From NCBI RefSeq assembly GCF_001949145.1, contig NW_019091392.1, forward strand, positions 99,528 to 145,866: a stretch of DNA of 46,339 nucleotides. The letters are read 5' to 3'. Position numbers and translations under genes: made by a program. Shown piece after piece: positions 13,901 to 25,900 of the stretch (within the stretch, counting starts at the first letter, position 1; each line of letters begins with the position of its first letter). The DNA comes from Acanthaster planci (Eukaryota > Echinodermata > Asteroidea > Valvatida > Acanthasteridae). Below the pieces are notes generated by a model that was given only the letters and a program-made list of their open reading frames with translations, was not told the DNA's origin and searched no databases.

Positions 13901-16900
13901 NNNNNNNNNNNNNNNNNNNNNNNNNNNNNNNNNNNNNNNNNNNNNNNNNNNNNNNNNNNNNNNNNNNNNNNNNNNNNNNNNNNNNNNNNNNNNNNNNNGA
14001 AATACATGTTATAGAAAGCCTTTCCAGCCCCCCTAACCATTTGTAAATTTAACTAATTTACAAAATAATCTTAGGTTAGAGCCTGATTGTTCCAGACAGG
14101 CTGAAAAAAAAACAAGAAGACCAAGAAGAGGAGCAAAAACAAGAGCACAGAGAAGAACAAGAAGAGAAGCAAGGACAAGAGCAGGAAGAAGAACAGGGAG
14201 AAGAGCAAGGAGAAGAGCAAGGAGAAGAGCCAGAGTGAGAATAAATGATCAATGCACAGTGACAGTGAACAACCTTCCAAGAAAAGAAAAAACACTCACT
14301 TAGAATAATCATTGAGAACTTAATCCCTTACAACTGCACAGAAAGCAAATAAATGTACCAGTGAAAGAATGTTTTTTTGGCCTGCCAGTTGGGGTTTTTA
14401 TGCTTTTCACAAACCAGCTAGACATGACTTCCAGTTGACATTGTTTTGAAAATAGTAACGAATTTATGATCACAGTGGTAATTGTTTTAGGCGATTAACA
14501 AGCCATTGAGAAATGCTCCCTTTTTGCAACCATGGTATAAAACCGTGTCTCTAAACTGACCTATGTAGGGGTATTTTGCCTTTTTCGAGAAATGCAAGTT
14601 CCCAATAAGGCCACTGACTTGGATTGATGTTTCACGTGGCATTCTCGGATGAGTGGTAAAAGTTGAATTAAAATAAAACATTTTTTCACATTTCTGAAAT
14701 TTTGGTGAGGCAAATCGTCATGTTTGAATGCAGACAGAAGTAATTAAATGTGTTGGCCTATGAATAATTGTTACAGGTATGTACTTCAGTCAGTCCAGTT
14801 CCCTTGACATCTTTATTTTATCTCAAAATTTGAAATCCTTTCAGGATAATGTTTAAATCGAGATTTCATCAAGAGACAGAAGAAAAATATTTCACATGCA
14901 TGAATGAAATTACATCGCACTGAACATTAACCCTAACCCTCCTCAATCCTTCACTTGTTGGAGAACTTAACTTAGTAATGTCAGTAACAATGATTTGTAT
15001 GAACTAAAAATAAACCAGTAATGTGGGAATTTCACATCAATAACAACTTTGAATCTAAGTAGATTATTTCAGTGGTTTGCTCAAAGTTTACCCATCTACA
15101 GTACATGCAAATGGTTCGAAACTTGGATAACTTAGAGTCCAATGTGAAACGGGGGTAATACCCTAGTAAAGTGTATAAAAGAAATGATCACCTGAACTAC
15201 ATACCAAATTTATCAATCCCTTTTGCACTTCACATTAACATGTACTTTGAAGTGAGCATACTGAATCCAGTCATATCTGTTGAGGGCACAGACAAAAAGT
15301 TGGAAAAACTGCAGATGAGTTAGGTTAAATATAAGATGAGTTGGGTTAAATGTATACAGCCTGAGCAAATTAAACATCAAGTGGAGGATATTGGAAACCT
15401 TGATAATTTCTCGGTATCTGGATATACCTCGCGACTTTTTCTCATCACACAAGATGGCAGTGATACACAATTCTCTCATCCAAGGTGACCCCAACACCAT
15501 CTCACGACCTGTCTGTATGCAGCATGGTGAAATTTCCTACATGGCGAGGACAATATGAAAATCGGTTTAATATATAAATTAATTTATCATGATGTACATG
15601 TGTACTATATTAAAGTGGAAAATATCAAAGCCTATGCATCAGGTTTACAAGCAAGATTCAACGTGTCCCTGTTAAACATGTACGTGTGCTGTACAATATG
15701 TCTACATGACTGTGCCATTGGAATGTCACAGGGAGTGGTACAACTTATAATTTCTGTAAATAGTTAACATTTAATTTCTGGCCCGAACTCCAAGATTTTT
15801 TTATCAATCAGATCCCTGCACTCTGCAGAGGGATGTTACCTCGTTCTGTCCCCTTCCATTGCGCATGCACCATATTGATGTCTATACTGGAGATAAGCTG
15901 TTTGGAGTGTGGCTGGGTTTAAACAGACTGCCTCAATCCAGGGATGTGTTGTGAAGCAGTCCCCAGATAAAGTGAGATCTGTCTCTTTGAGTTCATCTTC
16001 AAACTGCTGGAATTCTTTGCAACATTTATAGTTGTTCACATCTGGCATTGCGATGCAGTAATTGCACCTAAAGATTAAGACACAAAACAATGTCGTTAAA
16101 ATTTCATCATTCATGTAATTAAAAATACACGTACATTCTGAAAATATCATTACCGATCCAAGAACAAAATATGACAATGTGTTCAAAAGTAAACAACTTT
16201 TCTTCAACTTGTCCATGTTATCAGTTGTCCCATGAATCTTGTGTATATGGGTCAAAGGGTCATATTAGTTCATTCATGACAGTAGACAGTGTTGCCACAC
16301 CATTTACTTAAAAAAAAGAGCAGCCAACAGAATGTCAACAGTACATCCAAAATCAATCCTCATCACAAACAAGCATCAAAAAGAGGCAAAGACATGACAG
16401 AATACGACCAAGTAAATTACCAGTTTGTATTATGAAGACGGTGAAAATCGGCGTCAGTATAGTCTTCATCACCACGACCGACTGTGTCCGTATCGTGTTG
16501 ATCGGCCAGCTGCTCGAATTTGTAGGGTTCTGCAACTCGAACAATATCAATATCATTGCTATTATTGCTTTCGGAACTGTCTGTGGATGATATACCACTG
16601 TCTGAAGTAAAACCTTCAGAATCCACGCTGAAATCTTCCCAGGAACCATCTGAAGAAACGTCCGAATTGGCCATGCTTTCTGCGTGGTCTTTCTGCTCAT
16701 GCATTGCATGCACGCTCTGCACTAATAATGCATCACGCACGCACTGATCTCTACTATAGAGATCAGCGCATGCACATCTATGACATAAGGTACAAGACCG
16801 GTGGGTGAGATCGACTCCTAAAGATGATGTCACGCCAAACCGGTTTTGTGAAGAGTGTGACCTTTTGTTTCTGCAAATTGGTGAAAAAGGGGCTTGAAAA

Positions 16901-19900
16901 AAATCCTTTTTTCCTACTTACCGTGCATTCAGGAATTAGAAAGAAGGTCCTCATACTTTGAAATGTACATGGAGAAGTCAACAGACACAAAACACTAAAC
17001 AAAAACAGAATCATGGATATTCCAGTTTAAAGACTGACCAAGCACATAATCATTCCCATTCATAAATGGGAATGTGCACTAGTTAATTAAATGTGAAGGC
17101 TGACGGAGGGGTTACATTAGACCTCCGTACTGATGACAGAGGGGTTACATTAGACCTCCGTACTGATGACAGAGGGGTTACATTAGACCTCCGTACTGAT
17201 GACGGAGGGGTTACATTAGACCTCCGTACTGATGACGGAGGGGTTACATTAGACCTCCGTACTGATGACGGAGGGGTTACATTAGACCTCCGTACTGATC
17301 ATGCAAAACTTTGTTTGCATGTACACATATGCTTGCCTATGGCACTCGGTGGACTTGGGCCCCACTGGCATCATAGAAAAGTTCACGTTAACAAAGTGTG
17401 ACGTGGTCAGTGCATAGGCCTTTTTCCACAACTCATTTTGATTGCAATCAAACTGACAAAGTTGTGCAAGGTTGCTAACTACATGTAGATAAGGAAAAGC
17501 ATATTCATTTGAAAAAGACCTAGGATCCATGTCTGAGAACCCCTTTCCTTCCTTCCTTTGTTGGCAAGCCTATGAATGTGACTGTTTGCAAGTTGCATTT
17601 CTAGTTGTCACTCCTATCTACAGTTCATGCTTCAACATTTTTTCTTGATAAGAAAAAATAAGCGGGAATAGAAGGAACACCCCCACAAAGGAGCCTTCTG
17701 GGCAGAAAACATCTCTCTCACCTCACTTGTCTGAAACACAGTAAAGGCCATTCATCAATTCTACACTGCTCTCTGAAGTTGTGATAACAGAATTCCATTG
17801 GAGAGGATAGTGCAATCGCAGACCAGATTGTGGTGGTACTAGACTAACGTTTTCGAGTCCAGTCAAAAATTTTGACATTGGGCCATTTTTTCAGGTTTTT
17901 TACTTTGCCTTTTCTGAGCCAGATGGTCAAGAGTGGCGAAAATGACAAAGATAATCCGGGTGCCGATGGTGACCCGAAAAAGAAGGGGAAAGATGATGAA
18001 AATTCCCAAGTGAATGTTAGCTTATACGGTGAAAAAGAAACCAGTGCTCCTGCACATAAAGTTATTGCAATAAAAATCCAGACAAAGTCAACTGAAGGGT
18101 AGTAGTTAATAAACTAAACAAAAACATCAACCTGCTAACGTCTGATGTGCTGAAATTAACTGATGAAGTTGATAAGCTGAAGGCTGCCAAAGCTGCACTG
18201 CATGAGCACAGATTTCGGTGGGATTGGTCCTACTGTGACAAGGACTATTTTTCTTGGGCGCAATATGATACACGAGCTGCATACACTGGTTGGTACCGTG
18301 AGGATGAATATGATTATGATGATTATGGTGAAGTTGCACATGCGTGGTGACCTCGAGGATTCTCAAAGTAACAGAGGCAACAATGACACAGCTGATAGTG
18401 GCCATGTTCTTGATTCTGATCATAGCAATGTTGCCGATTGTGCCGCAGTTTCATCGCCCGGAACTAGCGATGATCCAGAGATCGTATTCAAATTTGACAT
18501 ATATCTGAATGGCTGAGCAAGAAGATATCGGGCTGCCAATTGCTGAGGCATCGGCAAAAGGAGTGAACAAAATGTTCCCTATGGAATACGATTTGTTTAA
18601 GAAGACTACAGCTGCTATTCTACGCCAACAAATCCGTACAGTGTTGACCACAGTACAAGCTTTGTAATGTTTGATAAAAAACAAATAACATTATGTTGAA
18701 CACAGTCTGTCGATCTGCACAATCACTTGATCTTTGTTCAATGCGTAGATCTTATTGCAAAGCATTTTAATGATTGTGTCATCAGCTGATCTCTTTTTCT
18801 TTGTACTTTGTAGTTGTAGAAGATTGATTCAGAACAAGGAATTGAGATGGAGATGTCAAATGAGATAACTGATAGCATGATGCAATTCAGTGATCATTGT
18901 AATTGACTGATTGTGCCGAACGTGTACTGTATTGAGGTGAAATATGGTCTGAGTATGTTTTATTTGTTTTTTTGTTCAACCCCTTCACAGTGGGACTGGT
19001 TTTACCACATCTTGCCTGCTGGGCAGGTTTAATTTCCCAATTTTGCTAACGGCAACCGCAGACATGTAGCAAGGTCACCACTCACCAGGTCTTATCTGCC
19101 AAGTTTGCTTGGTCACTTACTGCACAAAGCCTGGCTCTGTGTGGCCATGATTCATGTTGGGGTATTTGGATCCCATCTAACATAATAACCGGGCACCCAG
19201 CTCTTGCCTTACCCATGCAACAACACTAACTACCCAATGACGCTTGGCCACAGCGGAGCATGCAGCGCTCACTAAGTTCACAAGGTCTAAACTTCTAAGT
19301 TTTTTTTTTTGGCAAGTTATGTTCGAATCCCTCTTCTGAATGTAATGATATATATAAAACAGCCCCTTTTTAACTAAACTAGGAACCATCCCATGAAGAT
19401 TTCCCAAATAATCTTCCCCATAATTACAAAATAAATAGACACAAGAAAAACACAAGACAATTTCTCAGTTTTCTTCTTCTCTTGACGATTTGTCATAAGC
19501 TGTTTCAGCAACCGCCGGAACAGCTCTTTCTTTTCTGATTATTTTGAGCTGCTTCGGTGTACTGCCGAAGCAGTTATTGCTCTCTTCAAAGTTTTTTTAG
19601 CTGTTTCGGGCACCATCCAAACCAGCTATTGTTTTAGTTAATTTTTTTTCTTTTTTTTAATTTCTTCTTCCACGTCAAATCCCATTCCATAACATGGGTT
19701 TTCGTTCTGAGCAGGACTTCTACCCTTTTGCAATTTTCGATTGACTTCAAACTTGGCAGATCTTCTAACCATCATCCAAAGATGGTCCTAGAAGCATGAT
19801 GTCATCATGACGTCATCACGTGATTTTTAATTGAATTTTTGAATATTTAATTTTTCCCATAGACTTTGAATGCAGATTTAGGCTCTTATGTTGGTCACTT

Positions 19901-22900
19901 AGTGATGTTCATTGTCCATCACAGTTACAGTAAATCAAGACCTTGTAGTGAATAATTGATCAAATGAATGACGTCGTGATGATGTCATCACATGATTTTA
20001 AATTGAATTTTGAATATTTAATTTTCCCCATTGACTTTGTACACAGATTTAGGCCCTTATTTTCCCATCTGTTTTGTACATGATTTTTGAGCCTCGATTT
20101 TGTCACCTAGCAATGTTCTATGTCCAAAGTTGTACACCAAGTTACGAGCCTAGAGCATAAATTGTATCTAACGAGGAACATTGTCATGACGTCATCACAT
20201 GATTTTGAATTGAATTTTGTATATTTTATTTTTAACATACATGTAGACTTTGTACAAAGATTTAGGCCCTTATTGTAGTCACTTAGCGACATTCAGTGTC
20301 CATCGAAGTTACACCAAGTTAAGAGCCTCATACCTCATTAAAATCGAAACTTGTGCAAAATGACAAAAAAGGTGTTATAGACGAAATTAACATTGTCTTA
20401 TTGTTGCAACATCAAAAGGCCAAGTCGCATAACATTACAAATTCACACTTATAAAACACCCTACTGTATCTTCTCAACTTCCATTATCATAAAAATAATT
20501 TATTACTACTAATAAAACGCAGCATTCCTCACAAAAACCATAAAACACTGTAGCTCACAAGCCTCAAAAAACCTATATAAAAAGATGATGAAAGGACATA
20601 GTTTTACAAGCAAGAAGAAAACCCCATAAATAATATTCTCAATAAACCCCACCCCATTGACAACATTCTTCAACATTGCCGGTAATTACAAACAGAAATA
20701 TTATAAACATATGATTCACACCATGTCATTATGATGTCATCAGATGTCCAATCACTTGGCATCCAAACTGCACACTTAAGAGCCCTATACATCTATACCA
20801 CAATCTGTCCAAATGTCAAATCCTTGCAGATCTTTAACCCCTTCTCGGCGGGCATTTATTTCCGAAAGCCGACTCCAAGAATTCCAGCCTCGCTTGGCCA
20901 CGAAGGCCACCTGCCAAACCGCAAATTCTCAGTTTGTGGCCCAGCGTGCTCTGCTCGCTTTGAATTACATGGTGAAAAAGGCTGATTGTTCGGTGGTGTA
21001 CTCAAGCTTCCACATTCTAGTTGCCTTTTTTCAAAATGGGGACTATTGTGAAGCTGGTGATTATGATGCAAATTCAGTCTTTTCATTTCTGGGCTACACA
21101 CTTAAACTTTAACTTAGGGCAAAAAACATGGAACTCCTTAGTAACTTTGTACATGTATATGTACGTATTTAATATCATGCGTTCATGTAACTTACGATTA
21201 GGATACTTGTACATGAAATGTACATGTATATGTTGTGTACATTGTATATACAATGTGCATACGTGCATGCATTAATGCAGCAAACATAAGAAAACCTGCG
21301 TGCCATTTAGGCCTACCATATTTACGCACATACGAGTACATGTAGGCGTACATGTACATGTCTGTACGTTACCGGTACATGTACATACATGCATACATGT
21401 ACGTAACGTGTACATGTGTACATGTACAAATAATACCAAGCGAAGTTTGTGGATTTTTTGTTATGGTCCGGTGTCACCCCTGCCAGGCGGATTCCGACTG
21501 AGTGCATCGGCGCATTTATTGCTCCGACAGGATCGGTACCTAATCTCCCGGTCAAAAGGTGCCAGCTGGGCTGCCCAACGCTGCTCAGTTGCACCAAGTT
21601 TGGCTGTCTGTAAGTGGGCAACGAGACTGTTATCGGTCAAGACCAGAGTATGCCTACCCCAGAGGTACTCCCTGAATTTTTCCGACACAGCCCACTTAAG
21701 GGCAAGCAACTCTAATTCTAGAAAGGTCAGAATAGTTTCTTTCTGACCCTCTCAGCCCTCTGCTGGCATACGCCATAGGTTGAAGAAAACCGGAATCATC
21801 GCGTTGGGACAAGCACGCCCCGAGTCCCTTGAGAGATGCGTCAACTTCAAGCACAAAGTCTCCATCAAACCAAGGATAAGCCAGAACCGACGCATTGCAA
21901 AGTGCACTTTTCAAGGTCTGAAAAGCTTTACCAGCTTCCTCCACCCAAACAGGGGCTCCCTTAGAGTTCCCTACTTTTGTTTGGTCTTATGGGTTAGTGT
22001 ATGAAGGGGCGCTGCAATGTTCGCAAAGCCTTTTACATAGCGCCTGTAATAGGATGCCAGTCCCAGAAACGAGCGGAGCTGATCAAGGTTGGTTGGAGTC
22101 GGCCAGTCCCATACTCTCTCAATCTTACTTGGATCTACAGCAATACCTTGGTCACTTACAATGTGACCAAGATGTGTCACAGATGTATGGAACAGGTGAC
22201 ACTTAGTGCCCTTCAGCTTGAGGCCATGGGCCTCAAGCCTGCTGAACACCTTGTCCAACCTCTTCAAATGTTCCTCAAAAGTATCAGAGAAGACAAGCAA
22301 GTTGTCCAACTACAATACACACTCTAAAAGGTTCATGTCCCCAAAAATCAGTTTCAGGATCCGTTGGAAAGTACTCGGACTGTTGTAGAGCCCCTGGGGA
22401 AGATGAAGGAACTTGTACAAGCCCCAGGGCACCCTAAAGGCTGTCTTTGCTACGGAATCAGGTGGCATGGCTACTTGGAAGTAGCCATGCGCTACATCAA
22501 GGGAAGAGACTAGCTTTGCCCCTCCCGGTGACTCTAGGGTCTCATCAATCCTAGGTAACAGAAAGGTGTCTCTATGTTTTTTAGCATTAAGACACCTGTA
22601 GTCGACACAGAGTTGTAACCGCCCATCTTTTTTCCTAATTAGTACTACAGGGCTAGCATACGGGCTTGCAGATTTCCTAATTTTGTTGCAGTCAAGGAGA
22701 TCCTGCAATAATGTCTTAACCTCTGACATCTGACTAGGTATTATCCGATGATAAGGTAAGTTAATTGGCCTATCATCTGTGAGGTGAATCTCATGCGGGA
22801 TCAAATCAGAGTAACTGAGATCAAACTGGCCTCTGATGCTTCCGTATCAATTTGGCTGCCACCAGTGCATCCATAACTCTAAGATCCTTTAAACTAATAT

Positions 22901-25900
22901 CAGGAGGCAACAAGAATTCTGTCCCGTCAGGGAACAGAAACAACTCTCCTTGCTAATCACAAGAACCTTGCATGTCACCATGCCCATAACCCTGAAACAG
23001 TACTGCGGAAACAGTATTGCTTTTCTTATTTTCTTTCTTTTTTTTTTTAGTTCTTTTTCAGCTCAATTTCTTCTGGCAGTCGACTTTGCCAGTTTGCTAA
23101 ATCTGATCGACTTCAAACTTGACAGACCTTTGAACAATCGCCCAAGGACAGTCCTAGAAGAAATTCACAATGATAACTTAATTAGTTTATTTATTATTGA
23201 TTTTTAAATAATTAATTTTCCCGTAGACTTTGTACATGGATTGTACGCAGTTTTTGGACTGTCCTATATCAGACTATGAGGACGCTATTGCAGAATTACG
23301 GTTACACCTACCTGGAGTTTCAATTTTCAACACACTGCCCTATATTGAACCATAGATAGCATTGTTGGACAACAACGTTAGCACTGTACCTCAGCTTCGA
23401 TTTTTTGCCGTAGGGTTTGTACACGATTTTCTGCTATGCAATATTATCGATCTTAATGATAGTAGTCCTGAACTTCGGCTGAGATTTACTATATGAACGA
23501 AAGAAAAATCATATGTACTTCGTTCAAGTACATGTACATGTATACCCAAGAGTCTGAATATCAAATAATAATAGAGAATTTTCTTTCAGTTTAAATGCAA
23601 ATCACATGACATCACTAAAGAGCAGCTTTTTGCATAGGAGTTTTAGGTCCAATGACTTTGGACACAATTTCAAGCTACTATTTTGAAACATTCCCGATGT
23701 CTGATCGCTTTGAAAGTGACAGCCAACAGTGACCCTCATGCAAGAATTATTGTAAATAAATGACATCATGATGACTTCATCATGTGATTTAGTGTTGAAT
23801 TTTCAATATTTATTTCAGCCCAGTGATTTTGTACATGTTTTCAAGGCACAATTTTGGAACCTTTGCAATGTTTGATCGCTATCAAAATGACAGCCAACAA
23901 AGACCCTGATACAAGAATTATTGTAAGTAAATGACGTCATGAGGACGTCATCATGTGATTTGCTCTTGATTTTTCAATATTTATGTCAGCCCATTGACTT
24001 TGTTCACATTTTCAAGCCAGCATTTGGGTTAGTTTTAGAGGTTTTATCAACTTCAAAGTTACAGACAACAAAGACCCTAATAAAAGAATTTTGCTAAATA
24101 TATGACGTTATGATGACGTCATCACTTATTTTAAAATTGATTTTTGGCTATTTCATCTTCCCCCATAGGTTTTGTACACATTTTTCAACAGCCTGTCCTC
24201 CTCACTTTGGTAAATCTGAATGATTTCCTTCAATGTACACTTGAAGTCCCTAATGGAGAGAGGCCCCAAAAAAGAATCATCAAAATTACTTTAGCAGGGG
24301 TCACGTGACATGAATTTAAAGCTACATTTTTCCCGTAGGTTTTGTACACATTTTTCTGCTTTACAATATTATCAATCTTAAAGAGAGTAGTCCTGAACTT
24401 CGGCTGAGGATTACTATGAGAACGAAATAAAAATCATATTATAGTATTTTTGCATTGGGAGCCTAGGTAGTCCATCAACTCGTGGGGCTGTCAAAATAAA
24501 ATTGTCATGGTGACGTCATCAGGAGTGACATGACATGAGATTAAAGTAGCAGTTTGATTTATAGGTTTTGTTCACATTTTTTCACTTCACACTTTTGATG
24601 ATTTTACCAGTGCTTCCCCTGGGGATTGCTGTGAGAATTTCAAACACATTTTCCCTTACAGATAGTTTCAACGAGTTGATCTGTTTTTCTAAAAAGATAA
24701 AGATAAAAAAAAACATTCCGAAACAGCTCTGTGGTTGTTCGTAACCACGTCCCTCTAGTTTTTTTTTTCACTTCTCTTGTCATACATTTATTTACAATAA
24801 TTCCCACTGTGAATATTTTTAGAAAAAAAGAATGACTTTCTCAGTAAAAAACTTAGCCAAAAAAAGGAAAGAAAAAGAAGAGTAGTTGTGTTACATGATG
24901 TCTACCTCTAGATTGATACACTGGCAATTTTGGTGCACGCAACTCTAAAATTTCACTCACCAACATGTGTATTAAATGTCAAAAACTGTCAGTGCCACCA
25001 ATTTCCTTATACACAAGATAAGAGTTTACAAGAGTAACATCAAGCAAAAAAAAAATCACTTTCTTATACCATTTGATAGATTTTCTTACTGAACAGTGTG
25101 ACGATGCCAGCTGGTCTGCAATGTCCACACCCTTCATCCCCTCATTGTAGTCAAGTACACACCTGGGTTTTCCAAAGCGATGCCGTCGCAGTTCCACTTT
25201 GCGGTGTCGGCCATATTGGCTGTATGCATCGTGGACAGCATACCAACATCTTTTTTGTCTCACCAGACCAAGGCGAGCAAGCCTTGGTTGCAGGAGCGGT
25301 GAACAACATCACCTCTCTCGAGTTTCAAGGAGCACAAGTCCTTGGGCATGTCTTGACGATTTTTTCTCACCGTCCTGCCGACATTCGTCTTCTGGTCTTG
25401 TAGTTTCAGGTTCAGTTTGGGGCTGTTAAACCAGTTCTCCAGGAAAATGGTGTACCCTTTACCAAGAAGATACAATGTATGTGTTCAAGTCAAGTACAAC
25501 TTCCGTACTTGCCAGTCTAAAGTCTGGTCTTGACTGGTGTAAATCAGGTGTATCCAGCGGCAACCCCCGTGCTCTGGCAGACTCGATACACCTTGATGCC
25601 AAATCTGACACGCTTCTTGGGTTTGTACTGCTTGAACTTCAGTCTCCCTTTGAATTTCCAAAGGGACTCGTTGGTAGTAATGTTGCTAGACGGAATGCAG
25701 ATTGACTTGAACTTCTTGGTCAGTTCGTCTACCACCGGGCTGAGCTTGAAGAGTTGATCGGTTGTATCTGCATGGCTGTTATCAACGAAATGCAGATGGG
25801 TCAGCAGGTCAACAAATCTGTGGCAGGGCTTGGTTTTAGGGAAAAACTCAAGAAATTGAGTCTCTGGTCCACTAGGACTTTATGTCAGTCTCATGACTTT

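Noticed and set aside
13159-14040. Two long frames of about 290 codons on opposite strands
   Set aside because: They consist of the N gap.
14071-14312. Leu/Phe/Ser-rich minus-strand frames
   Set aside because: Reverse complement of the purine-rich repeat; low complexity only.
14925-14942. Telomere-like taaccctaaccct
   Set aside because: Two units only; expected by chance in a window of this size.
17093-17401. 102-codon plus-strand frame with 11-residue repeats
   Set aside because: It is simply the 33-bp tandem array translated; no conserved flanks.
18979-19000. Third family A element
   Set aside because: Only the first ~15 bases resemble the terminus; no right end and no internal similarity.
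19318-19340. tRNA/SINE B-box-like gttcgaatcc
   Set aside because: No A box or cloverleaf upstream, and poly-T precedes it.
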